Of a stretch of DNA of 64,000 bases, positions 32,838 to 41,888 are shown piece after piece. The notes under the pieces are model-generated. The model had not been told where the DNA came from and ran no database searches. It saw nothing but the letters and a program-made list of their open reading frames with translations. A program made the translations under genes and the position numbers. The stretch's first letter is position 1. Every line of letters starts with the position of its first letter. Source of the stretch: DAOPKN01 sp035391225 (GTDB lineage Bacteria; Thermotogota; Thermotogae; MWEM01); the NCBI GenBank assembly GCA_035391225.1, contig DAOPKN010000008.1:1-64000 (forward strand), given 5' to 3'.

Positions 32838-33902
32838 ATGAATCGCCACGCAGGAATTTCGCCCATTGAGATCTTGTTTCGGAAAGAGGTACGAAAAGAC
32901 CCGCGGGTAAAAAATGCCTATTTGCTCGTCCACTCAGACAAGTCCGGGATGCACCTCAATTTGTCAGAAGGCCCGGGTGATGCCGCAAAACCGACCCCAC
33001 AGCAGCCAAATTACATGGCCAGTGTCGGGAAACTATTCACCTCGGTTGTGGTCGGCATGCTGCATGAAAAGGGGGTATTGTCGTTCGAGGATCACATCAG
33101 CAACTACCTTGATGCTCCGTTACTCGACGGCCTGCATGTGTATAAGGGGAAAGACTATTCCTTGAAAATCCAGATCCGCCATCTACTCAATCAAACCTCC
33201 GGTTTGCCGGATAACTTCTATCCCTTGTTCGAGAAACTCCTTGCGGACCACGACTTCGACATCAGTCCGCGCGAGGCGGTGGAATGGGCAAAAAAGAACC
33301 GGACTCCCCAGGATGTACCAGGCAAGAAATCGTATTACACCGATACCAACTACCACCTACTGGGTTTCATCGTTGAGAAGGTATGTGGCGAGCCGTTTCA
33401 TGTCGTTATGCAGAAAATGGTTTTCGACCCTATCGGGATGAAACAAGCCTATATGCTTCACCGCTCTGAACCGGAAAACCCCTCTCCGCATCCGGAAGCT
33501 GGTTTCTATTTCGAGCAAACCCGGTTGAACGATATGAAAGGTTTTGCTGGCATCGACTATGCCGGTGGTAGTGTGGTGGCACCACTGGAAGACCTACTGC
33601 TATTTATGAAAGCATTGGTAGGCCATCAATTGGTTTCGAAAGAAACACTCGCAACAATGCAGCGCGACAAGGCCAGTCTTAATCCTGGATTTGATTACGG
33701 ATACGGTATCTGGCAAGTCCGCACCATTCCACTACTTCTTCCCGCCAAATATTCGTCTTGGGGCGTACTGGGGGCGACAGGTGCGTTTCTGTTTTTCCAC
33801 CCGGAACTGGCTGCGTATGTGATTGGGAACTTCAATCATATTGCCTGGCAACGGAAATGCGTGCGGTTCATGTTCCGGGTGATGGACAGGATACGAGCGT
33901 GA
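32838..33902 (+). CDS. Serine hydrolase of the beta-lactamase (class C-like) family
   Basis: The 354-residue protein has the catalytic Ser62-x-x-Lys65 in ASVGKLF, a Tyr motif YTDTNYHLLG near 167 and a GATGAF third motif near 312, all in the usual order for PF00144 serine hydrolases (esterases, D-aminopeptidases, penicillin-binding-like enzymes). No signal peptide is visible, arguing against a secreted beta-lactamase. Codon use is noticeably less C/G-ending than in its neighbours, which with the flanking REP-like repeat and non-coding DNA suggests later acquisition (inference). GGGGG lies 14 nt before ATG 32838, rather far; an in-frame ATT at 32832 would have 8-nt spacing. The gene is monocistronic. 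Confidence 0.88.
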   Translation: MNRHAGISPIEILFRKEVRKDPRVKNAYLLVHSDKSGMHLNLSEGPGDAAKPTPQQPNYMASVGKLFTSVVVGMLHEKGVLSFEDHISNYLDAPLLDGLHVYKGKDYSLKIQIRHLLNQTSGLPDNFYPLFEKLLADHDFDISPREAVEWAKKNRTPQDVPGKKSYYTDTNYHLLGFIVEKVCGEPFHVVMQKMVFDPIGMKQAYMLHRSEPENPSPHPEAGFYFEQTRLNDMKGFAGIDYAGGSVVAPLEDLLLFMKALVGHQLVSKETLATMQRDKASLNPGFDYGYGIWQVRTIPLLLPAKYSSWGVLGATGAFLFFHPELAAYVIGNFNHIAWQRKCVRFMFRVMDRIRA

Positions 33903-34048
33903 TTTGCAGGAATTGTCGTTTTGGACAGGAAATGCCTCAATGGCTACATTCGGAAAAACACGCAGCTTTCTCCGAGAGAGAACGGTAGAAGAAAAGAGGT
34001 CGTGCTTCCGGCAGGCAGAAGAAACGGAAGGGCTTTTTGCCGCATCCA

Positions 34049-34057
34049 TGCTATAAT
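34049..34057 (+). promoter_or_regulatory. Extended -10 promoter for the multi-PAS kinase
   Basis: TGCTATAAT, a perfect extended -10, lies 36 bp before the ATG at 34093. No -35 match is seen. Confidence 0.7.
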
Positions 34058-34092
34058 GTTCGGGCATTCCACAGTTTGCACGGGGAGGAATT

Positions 34093-35519
34093 ATGGATTC
34101 ACCAAGCGGATTTTTCGGGGAAGAAGGTCCCTTTTCGGAGGAGTTGGGTTTCTTATCCATTTTTCAAAACCTGTTAGAGGGAGCGGCATTCCACCAGATG
34201 TTGTATGACGGGGACGGGAAACCCATTGATTACCAGTACCTCGGTGTGAATCGCTCGTTTGAGACGATGCTGGGTCTTTCCGCGAAACAGGTTTTGGGCA
34301 AACGATTCTCCCAGTTGTTCTCTTTCTTCGAGGAATCCCCAATAGACTGGGTGGAGAAGTATGCTACGGTTGCACAGGGAGAAAAGGCGGAGTTCGAGTC
34401 GTTTTTCTCCCCGCTGAAAAAATGGTTTCGGATCCGGGCCTTTTCACCCAAGAAAGGCTTTTTCATTACCCTGTTCCAGGACATCACCCCACGAAAAAAG
34501 CTGGAAGAAAAACTCCGGATCCGCGAAGCCAGCTACCAAAGCCTTTTTCACCATATTCCACTGGGGATTGCGCTTGCCACTCCATCCGGGAAATTCCTGG
34601 ATGCCAACACATCCTATGCGCGCATCCTGGGCTTCGATTCGCCGGAAGAACTGATTTCCACCTACACCGACTTGCATAGCCAGCTCTACCACGATCCGCA
34701 AGTCCGGGATATCCTCTTGCAACAGGCCCGGCAAAACCGCGGCTTCATCCGTTCTGATGTTTCCCTGCGCCGCAAGGATGGCCAAATCATCCAGGTGGAC
34801 ATGCGACTCAACACCATCTTGGATGAAGGCGACCACATCCAGTACGTGGAAGCCATTATCGAGGACATCACCCATAAGCGGCAACTGGAGAACTCCCTGG
34901 AACAAACCCGGAACCGCCTGGAAAATATCCTTCGCTCCATGCAGGATGGCGTATGGTCCGCCAAGCTCCCGGAGATGGAACTCATTTACTTCAACAACGC
35001 TGTGGAGAAAATCACCGGTGTTTCCCGGGAGGTTTTCCTATCGGACTCGGGTACCTGGAAAAACGTGTTGCTTCCCGAGGACACCGAAAAAATCGTGCAA
35101 CAAGTGAACCTTGCTTTCCAAGAAGGTTCGCTGGACCTCAAGCACCGCATACGAACCTCGGACGGGCAGGTTCGCTGGATTCACAACCGTGTGCAGTTCC
35201 ACCACGACGAAAGTGGCAAACCCTGTCGTGCGGACGGCATCATCTCCGACATCACCACCCTGATGGAGGTGCAGCATCGCCTGCAGGAAAGCGAGGAAAG
35301 GTTGCGAACAGCCCTCGAAGGTGCGCAGGAAGCCCTGTGGGAAGTGGATTGGCAGGGGAGAACCATCGAAGTTTCTCCCCATTTCTGGTCGTTGTTGGGT
35401 TATCCCAAAGAACCTTCCCAACCAACTTGCATGGACTTCCCCCAAATGGAAAGGTTGGTACATCCCGATGACCAGTTTTCCGGGGATTTTTCCGGAGAAA
35501 GCTTTTCCGCGCAAAGGGG
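34093..35519 (+). CDS. Multi-PAS hybrid histidine kinase, N-terminal part (runs into assembly gap)
   Basis: Open from ATG at 34093 (GGGGAGG upstream) into the N run, with 475 residues visible. They comprise PAS-like modules at about 25-140, 145-265 (REASYQSLFHHIPLGIALA), 270-395 (RLENILRSMQDGVWSAKLPE) and a fourth from ~400 (LRTALEGAQEALWEVDWQG) that is cut by the gap at VHPDDQF. No membrane segment is seen. I treat this and 35622-37538 as one gene, because the left part ends inside a PAS fold with no kinase core, and the right part begins with PAS and no promoter. The 100 N are a placeholder of unknown true length, so the frame relation is meaningless. Confidence 0.85.
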
Positions 35520-35619
35520 NNNNNNNNNNNNNNNNNNNNNNNNNNNNNNNNNNNNNNNNNNNNNNNNNNNNNNNNNNNNNNNNNNNNNNNNNNNNNNNNN
35601 NNNNNNNNNNNNNNNNNNN
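35520..35619. other. Assembly gap of 100 N inside a kinase gene
   Basis: Exactly 100 unknown bases. Unlike the gap at 56268, no shared sequence is visible on the two sides, so real sequence is probably missing. Repeated PAS-coding DNA may have broken the assembly (inference). Confidence 0.95.
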
Positions 35620-35621
35620 GG

Positions 35622-37538
35622 ATGAAAGAACTGGACAACCTGTTGCAAACACTGTCGCAGGCCGTGGAACAGAGCCCTACCTTTGTCGTCATTTCCGACC
35701 CGAATGCCTACGTCGAGTACGTGAACCCCAAGTTCACCAACGTAATGGGCTATTCGCTGGAAGAGATTCGTGGCAAGCACATCAGCGATGTTACGCGAAG
35801 TTCGCGGGCAGGGGAAAAGGAAAAGGTACTCCAGGAAATCCAGCAAAAGGGAGAATTCCACGACGAGTTCAAGAACCTGGACAAGAACGGAAACACGGTT
35901 TGGGTATCCACTTCGATTTCCGCCATCAAGGACAACAAGGGAAAAATCCTCCACTTCGTGGAAGTGGCGGAAGATATCACGCAGCGGCGCACCGTAAGCG
36001 AACAGATGAAACACTTCTTTGCATTGACCCCGGAACTCGTGGTACTCCTTGACCTGCAAGGCACTTTCTTGGGCAGCAACCCTGCATGGGAAAAGTTGCT
36101 GGGATTGGAAATCCCTTCCCCCGCTTTTGGAAACCTGCAATCGGTTTGCCATCCAGAAGATGTTCCACGCGTGGAACAATTCCTCCGAACGCTCGGAAAG
36201 GGGGAGGAAACCAAGAATTTCGAACTTCGACTGCGGAACCAGAAAGGGGAATACCTCTGGATTTCCTGGAGTTTCGCACACGCGACCACCGACCCCATCG
36301 TTTTCGGGGTGGGGCGAGATGTTTCCGCCGAACGCCGGCTGCAACAAAACCTGCAACAGGCCGCGCAGAAAGAGCGGGAGGCTTCCCGGTTGAAGAGCGA
36401 GTTCTTGGCAAACATGAGCCACGAGATCCGCACCCCCCTCAACGGGGTGATGGGCATGATCGGGTTGCTGCAAGAAACCCGACTGGATGACTACCAGGAA
36501 GAGCTTTTGAAAATCGGCAACACTTCTTCGCGGCAATTACTCGACGTCATCACGGATATCCTGGATCTCTCGAAAATCGAAGCGGGGAAGATGGACCTGG
36601 AGAACAGGCCCTTCTCCCTGGAAGAGCTCCTTTCGGAAATCCACACCCTTTTCGACATCCGGGCTTCCCAGAAGGACATCGCCTTCTCCATCGCAACCGA
36701 CCCCTCCATCCCTGCGCAGCTGATCGGGGACGTACCCAAGATCAAGCAGGTGCTGTTGAACCTTGTGAGCAACGCCGTGAAATTCACCGAGTCCGGTACG
36801 GTTTCCCTTGGGGTGCAGCCGGTTTCTCCCGCGGAAGAAAAAACCCTTCGTCTTCGCTTTTCGGTGGAAGACACCGGAAAGGGCATACCAGCCGAAAAAC
36901 ACCACCTTTTGTTCCAACTTTTCTCGCAGGTGGATGGTTCGATCACCCGAAAGGTTGGGGGCAGCGGCTTGGGGTTAGCTATTTGCAAGCGCCTGGTGAA
37001 AATCATGTCCGGAACCATCGGTTTTGAAAGCCAACCCGGTATTGGGAGCACCTTTTGGATGGAAATCCCCTTGCAGTACGAAAGCACAGGAACTCCCAGG
37101 GAGAAGACCCCAACCCTGCCAAACACCTCGAAACCTCGGGAAGGGATCCGCGTGCTTCTGGCAGAGGATGACCCGCTCAACCAGAAAATCATGAAAATCT
37201 GGATCCGCAACTGTGGCTGGCACATGCAGCTCGCGGAAAACGGTCGACAAGCCCTGCAAATGGCAGACCCCGATAAGTTCGATGTGGTAATCATGGACGT
37301 GCAGATGCCAGAAATGGACGGTTTGGAAGCCACCCGCAAGATCCGTCAACGCGAGTCCTTCCAGGGAACACAACGCCTTCCCATCATCGCGCTCACCGCC
37401 CACGCCTTCCGGGAAGACCAGCAAAAGTGCCTGGAGGCGGGAATGGATGACTATACCTCCAAGCCGGTGCAACCCGAGGAGTTGAAGCGGAAGATCTGCA
37501 ACCTTCTGGTCTCCCGGGATCCGGGAAAAGAGCCTTAG
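35622..37538 (+). CDS. Multi-PAS hybrid histidine kinase, C-terminal part with HisKA, ATPase and receiver
   Basis: 638 residues from the first ATG after the gap; the true protein probably continues from 34093. Order: PAS (~10-125, with DPNAYVEYVNPKFTNVMGYS), PAS (~130-245), HisKA with NMSHEIRTPLNGVMGM (His near 267), HATPase_c (NLVSNAVKF, DTGKGIP, GGSGLGLAI), and receiver (~507-625) with Asp in VVIMDVQMPEMDG. The whole is therefore a soluble kinase with about six PAS modules, autophosphorylating and passing phosphate to its own receiver. Its stop overlaps that of the convergent NamZ-like gene. Confidence 0.88.
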   Translation: MKELDNLLQTLSQAVEQSPTFVVISDPNAYVEYVNPKFTNVMGYSLEEIRGKHISDVTRSSRAGEKEKVLQEIQQKGEFHDEFKNLDKNGNTVWVSTSISAIKDNKGKILHFVEVAEDITQRRTVSEQMKHFFALTPELVVLLDLQGTFLGSNPAWEKLLGLEIPSPAFGNLQSVCHPEDVPRVEQFLRTLGKGEETKNFELRLRNQKGEYLWISWSFAHATTDPIVFGVGRDVSAERRLQQNLQQAAQKEREASRLKSEFLANMSHEIRTPLNGVMGMIGLLQETRLDDYQEELLKIGNTSSRQLLDVITDILDLSKIEAGKMDLENRPFSLEELLSEIHTLFDIRASQKDIAFSIATDPSIPAQLIGDVPKIKQVLLNLVSNAVKFTESGTVSLGVQPVSPAEEKTLRLRFSVEDTGKGIPAEKHHLLFQLFSQVDGSITRKVGGSGLGLAICKRLVKIMSGTIGFESQPGIGSTFWMEIPLQYESTGTPREKTPTLPNTSKPREGIRVLLAEDDPLNQKIMKIWIRNCGWHMQLAENGRQALQMADPDKFDVVIMDVQMPEMDGLEATRKIRQRESFQGTQRLPIIALTAHAFREDQQKCLEAGMDDYTSKPVQPEELKRKICNLLVSRDPGKEP

Positions 37539-38677
37539 GCGTAAATCCGAAGAGGCTCTACTCTCGTAGCAAAAGCATCCGCGCTTTTCTTCCAGTCCTC
37601 GAGAAGCGCATCCAGCTCCATCTTGCCTTCCAACATGTCCACCACCCTCGGATCCCCGGTAAGGGAGTCCAGTCGGTTCACGTCGGCGTACTCCACGAAG
37701 GAAAAGTGGTTGCGATGCAGCTGGTACACCCCTTGCAGGAAGTAGAGCATTTGCCCGATGGCATCCACGCGCGGGTGCAAGGGGAAGAACTCGATACCGA
37801 AACACACCTGGTTCTGGTGCTTCGAGGAGAAGGGGACGAACGTCCTTTTGCGGAAGGTGATTCCGTCAAACACCCTTTGCCGCAGGAAGTGTATCGTCTT
37901 TTCCATGTCCAGCCAGGGTGCACCGTACACTTGGAAAGCCCTCGTGGTGCCCCTTCCTTCCGAAACGTTTGTGGCCTCGAAGAAGCAGCCCCCGCTGTAG
38001 CACATCACCGATTCGTAGGTGGGAAGTGCGGGCGAAGGGAAGTTCCAGAGCAAACCGGTGTCGGGAAAAGTGGTGGATCGATCGTAATTCTTCAACGTCA
38101 CCACCGAAAGGTCCACATCCAAGTGTAAAAAATCCTTGAAGTAGTACGCACATTCACCGATGGTCAGGCCGTACCGCACGGGAAGACGGTAGCCACCCAC
38201 GAAGGACGCCAACTCGTCCGGGATTTGCCTTCCGGAAACGATCTGGCCCCCCAGCGGGTTGGGACGATCCAGCACCACGAAGGGAAGCCCGAATTCCGCG
38301 GCTGCTTCCAACGCGTATGCCAGGGTGTACAAGAACGTGTAGTAGCGTAACCCCACATCCTGGATGTCGAAAACCAGCAGGTCCAACCCCTCCACATCCT
38401 GTTCGCGGGGTTTCTTCCTGTCACCGTACAGGCTCAGCACCGGCATCCCGTACTCTGGATGCGTGCCGTCCGCAAAGGCTTGGCCATCGGCAATTCCATA
38501 CAACCCGTGCTCGGGTGCAAACACTTTCTGGATGTCCAACCCGTTCTTCACGAAAAGCGAAATATTCTCCTCCTGCTGGGAATTCACCCCGGAGTAGTTC
38601 GTAATCAGTCCAAGGCGCTTTCCCGAAAAGATACCGATGTTTTCTTCCAGTTGGTCCAACCCAAGAACCGTTTTCAT
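37535..38677 (-). CDS. DUF1343 family protein, NamZ-like exo-beta-N-acetylmuramidase
   Basis: About 380 residues from ATG at 38677 (GAGAGG upstream), chosen over a non-homologous 96-residue in-frame extension. It begins KTVLGLDQLEENIGIFSGKR with LGLITNYSGVN, then contains PEHGLYGIADGQAF, LVFDIQDVGLRYYTFLYTL, LDRPNPLGG and a C-terminal half ending ATRVEPLRIYA. These are the blocks of DUF1343, for which NamZ was shown to release terminal MurNAc from peptidoglycan fragments. No signal peptide is visible from this start, suggesting a cytoplasmic wall-recycling role or an unrecognised export signal. A nearby TATAAT at 38721-38726 (minus) may drive it. Confidence 0.85.
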   Translation of the reverse strand: MKTVLGLDQLEENIGIFSGKRLGLITNYSGVNSQQEENISLFVKNGLDIQKVFAPEHGLYGIADGQAFADGTHPEYGMPVLSLYGDRKKPREQDVEGLDLLVFDIQDVGLRYYTFLYTLAYALEAAAEFGLPFVVLDRPNPLGGQIVSGRQIPDELASFVGGYRLPVRYGLTIGECAYYFKDFLHLDVDLSVVTLKNYDRSTTFPDTGLLWNFPSPALPTYESVMCYSGGCFFEATNVSEGRGTTRAFQVYGAPWLDMEKTIHFLRQRVFDGITFRKRTFVPFSSKHQNQVCFGIEFFPLHPRVDAIGQMLYFLQGVYQLHRNHFSFVEYADVNRLDSLTGDPRVVDMLEGKMELDALLEDWKKSADAFATRVEPLRIYA

Positions 38678-38720
38678 ACCATCCCATCCTCTCGAAAGAA
38701 TTCTTCTTCTCCTGATGTCC

Positions 38721-38726
38721 ATTATA
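38721..38726 (-). promoter_or_regulatory. -10 box for the NamZ-like gene
   Basis: On the minus strand a perfect TATAAT sits 43 bp before the ATG at 38677. It is preceded by CGG rather than TGn, and no good -35 is seen. Confidence 0.45.
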
Positions 38727-38889
38727 CCGATTTCTCCGATTCTTTCTCGTTTTTTCACGCAACCCTTTCCCTTTCGTAAGAATATTTTTCCCAAGGTCCT
38801 CTCTTCACAAATCTCCAAAAACTTTCTTCTTCTCTTCACGCCAAAAGGATATTCTTGAATGGGATATTCCAAGCAAGGGGGCGTCATCC

Positions 38890-39423
38890 ATGGAAAGTTT
38901 CGCGTTAACTTCCAATCCAGCGGGATTCTGGTTGGCAATTCTTCCCGTGATTCTGTCGGGGGCAAGTTTCCTGCTGGGTTTCGGGATCTTGCAAGGAAAA
39001 CGCCAAACCCTTTTCTCCATTTTCTCGGGAGGGGCTTTTTTCGTTTTCCTGTTGCTTTTCATTCTTTCCCCTTTTTCTGTTACAATCGAAGTTGGGGATG
39101 CCATCATCGTGCGTTCCCTCGTTTTCGGACCCATCACCATCGACAGCTCCCGCATCCAAAACGTTTCCACCGTGGAATGGGGGGAGGGCCAAGCACGCTT
39201 TCCCTCCCTGGGGGTGTGGAAAAGCTTGCAGGTAGTGGACCCGGAAACGGGAGAATTGCTGGTTTCACCGAAAAGGACATTCGTTCTGGCGGGTTCTCCC
39301 CGGGGAATTTGGATCGAAACACCCGAGGAAAATTACCTGCTATCGCCCGACGATTTCCCCTACTTTGAAAAGATGGTGGAAAGCCTGGTGGCTCCCGACA
39401 CCGTTTGCCTTGCAGGAGGATAG
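38890..39423 (+). CDS. Small membrane protein with bacterial PH-like domain
   Basis: The 177-residue protein has two N-terminal membrane helices (about 11-32 and 45-62), then a ~95-residue soluble part with beta-strand pattern (VGDAIIVRSLVFGPITIDSS, later LQVVDPETGELLVSPKRTFV). This resembles bacterial PH domains (bPH-type) that follow a two-helix anchor. The function is unknown; such proteins are often envelope-associated. The start has AAGGGGGCG 15 nt before the ATG. It precedes the peptide-binding protein gene by only 2 bp, so the two are co-transcribed. The PH assignment is by appearance only. Confidence 0.6.
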   Translation: MESFALTSNPAGFWLAILPVILSGASFLLGFGILQGKRQTLFSIFSGGAFFVFLLLFILSPFSVTIEVGDAIIVRSLVFGPITIDSSRIQNVSTVEWGEGQARFPSLGVWKSLQVVDPETGELLVSPKRTFVLAGSPRGIWIETPEENYLLSPDDFPYFEKMVESLVAPDTVCLAGG

Positions 39424-39425
39424 CC

Positions 39426-40916
39426 ATGAAACCAAGAACCCTCGTTCTCTTTTTCGCGCTTCTTTTGCTTGCGCCTGCGTTTCTTGCGCTGGGAAGTTCC
39501 ATACAAGTCGCCATCCCTTCGGACGTGGCGGAAACCCTCGACCCGCACCGCGCCACTGGCGCCCTAACCTTCGAAATCCTGTACAACATCTACCAAGCAC
39601 TGGTGGAGGTGGCCCCCGACGGGATGCTTCGACCCGGACTTGCCCATCGATGGGACATCTCCGATGACGGCTTGCACTACACCTTTTTCCTCAAACCCGG
39701 GGTTTTTTTCCACAACGGGGAACCCTTCGATGCCGCGGATGTGCAATACTCCTTTTCCCGCATCCTTGACCCGGACACGGGTTTTTCGAAAACCACCAAT
39801 TACCGCGCGATCGCGTCCATCGAAATCGTGGACCCTTTGACCGTAACCTTCCACCTGTCCAAACCGTTCGCCCCCTTCCTGGCACTGGTGTCCGAGATTT
39901 ACATCGTGCCCGACGGCACCTCCTCCGAGCAACTTGACAGGGCCTGCATCGGCACCGGTCCCTTCTTTCTGCAAGAATGGAAACGCGACCAGTATTTCCA
40001 CCTGGTGAAGTTCGAAAGCTACCACGAAGAGGGGCTTCCACTGCTCGATGAAGCCTACTTCCGGGTGATCCCCGACGAAAACGCGCAGTTGCTCGCGCTC
40101 AGAAGTGGGGATATCGACGTGTTTCCGCGCATGGATCCCAGCCTGGTGTACGCGTTGCAGAGTGCCCGGGGTATCAAGATCCAGAGAGCTCCGATGAACC
40201 TCGTGCAAGTACTTGCGTTCAACAACGAGAAACCCCCGCTGGATGATATGCGCGTGCGCCAGGCTATCCAGTACGCCATTGACCGCGAGTTGCTCGTGTT
40301 GTTGGTGGCCGAAGGCTACGCGCGTCCCCTCACGGCCCACCTTCCACCCGAAAGCCCCTACTACGTGGATTTCGCCGATCGCTACCCCTACGACCCTGCA
40401 AGGGCCCGCACCCTTCTTGCCCAAGCCGGGTATCCCAATGGTCTGGACATCACCATTGCCCTTCCGCAGCCCTACCCCTTTCACCAGCGCACCGGCGAAG
40501 TCATCGCGCAAATGCTTTCCGAGGTTGGCATTCGCGCCAAGTTGCAAATCGTGGAGTGGGGTAAATGGGTCTCCGATGTGTACCGCGGCAGGGAATACCA
40601 AATCACCATCATCGGTCACGAGGGGGAAGCTGACCCCTACCTTCTGCTCGACCGCTTCTACTCCGACGCTTCCCGCAACTACATGAACGTGAAGATTCCC
40701 GAACTCGACGAGTTGCTGGACCAAAGCGTGCTGGTCACCGCTTTCGAGAAGCGCTCGAAGCTCATCGCTGGTATCCTGGAACTTCTCGTGGAAAATGCTT
40801 GCGCGTTTTGGACCATGGAACCCGAGGAGCTCGTTGGGTTGAACAACCGGGTGCAAAACTGGACGATTTACCCGGTGTACGTGGATGCTCTGAAAGAAGT
40901 CTGGGTTTCCGAGTAA
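39426..40916 (+). CDS. ABC transporter substrate-binding protein, family 5 (peptide/nickel type)
   Basis: The start ATG at 39426 (GCAGGAGGATAGCC before it) gives 496 residues with a signal peptide (KPRTLVLFFALLLLAPAFLA). The mature part has the SBP_bac_5 layout: SDVAETLDPHRAT, LAHRWDISDDGLHYTFFLK, GVFFHNGEPFDAADVQYSF, a GTGPFFLQEW block, VRQAIQYAIDRELL and a late HEGEADPY segment. It binds oligopeptides or similar ligands in the periplasm. No DppBCDF-like permease or ATPase follows; a DMT permease gene starts 3 bp later. It may work with a permease encoded elsewhere, or act as a scavenging binding protein. Confidence 0.92.
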   Translation: MKPRTLVLFFALLLLAPAFLALGSSIQVAIPSDVAETLDPHRATGALTFEILYNIYQALVEVAPDGMLRPGLAHRWDISDDGLHYTFFLKPGVFFHNGEPFDAADVQYSFSRILDPDTGFSKTTNYRAIASIEIVDPLTVTFHLSKPFAPFLALVSEIYIVPDGTSSEQLDRACIGTGPFFLQEWKRDQYFHLVKFESYHEEGLPLLDEAYFRVIPDENAQLLALRSGDIDVFPRMDPSLVYALQSARGIKIQRAPMNLVQVLAFNNEKPPLDDMRVRQAIQYAIDRELLVLLVAEGYARPLTAHLPPESPYYVDFADRYPYDPARARTLLAQAGYPNGLDITIALPQPYPFHQRTGEVIAQMLSEVGIRAKLQIVEWGKWVSDVYRGREYQITIIGHEGEADPYLLLDRFYSDASRNYMNVKIPELDELLDQSVLVTAFEKRSKLIAGILELLVENACAFWTMEPEELVGLNNRVQNWTIYPVYVDALKEVWVSE

Positions 40917-40919
40917 GGC

Positions 40920-41753
40920 GTGGTTTCCCTTTTCCTCGCCATCCTATGCAGCGCGGCTATCGCGCTGGTCCTCAAGTTCAGCGAAGTATCCGGGAAAAAC
41001 CGCTACCGGGTCACGACCATCAACTACCTGGTTGCTTTTTCCGCAAGCGGTGTGGCTGCGCTGTTATCCCTTCCGCCGATAGATGCCGTTTTTTTCCCCA
41101 GCTGGTTTGGCATTCTCACCGGGTTCCTCTTCGTGGGTTCGTTCGTGTTCTACCAGCTTTGTATCGCAAAAAGCGGAGCAGGGCTATCGGGAACCTTTGG
41201 GAAGATGGGCATCCTGATCCCCGCCTTCCTTTCCTTGCTGGTTTGGAAAGAATTCCCCAGTCAGTGGCAATGGATGGGGGTTGGGTTTGCCCTGTTGGCC
41301 ATCCTCCTGGTCACGTTTCCGGGGCGACGTTCCCAAAAAGGGTTCCACGCTTTGCTCCTGGTGCTTTTGCTGTTGAACGGTTTCGCGGAATTCTTCAACA
41401 AGGTTTTCCAAAAATTCGCCGCACCCGGAACCGAGCAGCTCTTCCTGTTCTGGGTTTTCTTCTCCGCCTTCGTAATCAGCCTCTTGCTTTCCCGCAAAAG
41501 CCAAGCACCTTCGCGAAGCTACAAAGACTGGATCACCGGCTTTTTCGTGGGGGTGCCCAACTTGCTCTCCTCGTTCTTCTTGATCCGATCGCTGAACCAA
41601 CTCTCCGCCACGGTCGTTTTCCCCGTGTACAGTGCCGGAAGCGCGGCGGTCATAATACTGGGCAGTCGCCTTTTCTTCTCGGAGAAACTCTCACCCCTCC
41701 AGTGGTCCGCGGTGGGCGCCGGAATCATTTCGTTGGTGTTGGCAAACCTGTGA
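40920..41753 (+). CDS. EamA/DMT superfamily permease
   Basis: The 277-residue protein has about ten predicted membrane helices in two five-helix halves. It has the DMT features of a short N-terminal helix (SLFLAILCSAAIALVLKF), SGTFGKMGILIPAFLSLLVW and a C-terminal half with VFPVYSAGSAAVIILGSRLF. DMT permeases export metabolites or amino acids; the substrate is not deducible. The start is GTG at 40920, 3 bp after the stop of the binding-protein gene, with AAGG overlapping that stop, so translation is coupled. A strong terminator follows at 41830. Confidence 0.88.
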   Translation: MVSLFLAILCSAAIALVLKFSEVSGKNRYRVTTINYLVAFSASGVAALLSLPPIDAVFFPSWFGILTGFLFVGSFVFYQLCIAKSGAGLSGTFGKMGILIPAFLSLLVWKEFPSQWQWMGVGFALLAILLVTFPGRRSQKGFHALLLVLLLLNGFAEFFNKVFQKFAAPGTEQLFLFWVFFSAFVISLLLSRKSQAPSRSYKDWITGFFVGVPNLLSSFFLIRSLNQLSATVVFPVYSAGSAAVIILGSRLFFSEKLSPLQWSAVGAGIISLVLANL

Positions 41754-41781
41754 AACCGGGGGGGAATTTTTGGGAAGTTTC

Positions 41782-41822
41782 CTGCGTCTTGTCTGATGAA
41801 CATGACAACTGACATAAAGCAG
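41782..41822 (+). promoter_or_regulatory. Nested stem structure in the purB leader
   Basis: Three stems nest: CTGC/GCAG (41782-41785 with 41819-41822), GTC/GAC, and TTGTC/GACAA around a 10-nt loop. It is followed 8 nt later by a terminator and then purB. It is a candidate attenuator or riboswitch aptamer; it matches no class I recognise. Confidence 0.4.
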
Positions 41823-41829
41823 AAGAAAG

Positions 41830-41861
41830 GCCAGGACCCCCTCTCCCCTGGCTTTTTTTTT
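41830..41861 (+). terminator. Intrinsic terminator upstream of purB
   Basis: GCCAGG and CCTGGC form a 6-bp stem around an 11-nt C-rich loop, followed by nine T. It ends ~28 bp before the purB ATG, so it ends the DMT transcript and/or attenuates purB. Confidence 0.75.
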
Positions 41862-41888
41862 GCAAAAAAACCATGCGAGGTGAAACCC

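Noticed and set aside
38678..38965. 96-residue extension of the NamZ-like protein
   Set aside because: It runs through the promoter region, lacks family similarity and is Arg/Lys-rich; ATG 38677 fits homologues.
41796..41888. Longer N-terminus for purB
   Set aside because: It would be translated from within the terminator/leader; the ATG at 41889 has a good ribosome site and matches the family start.
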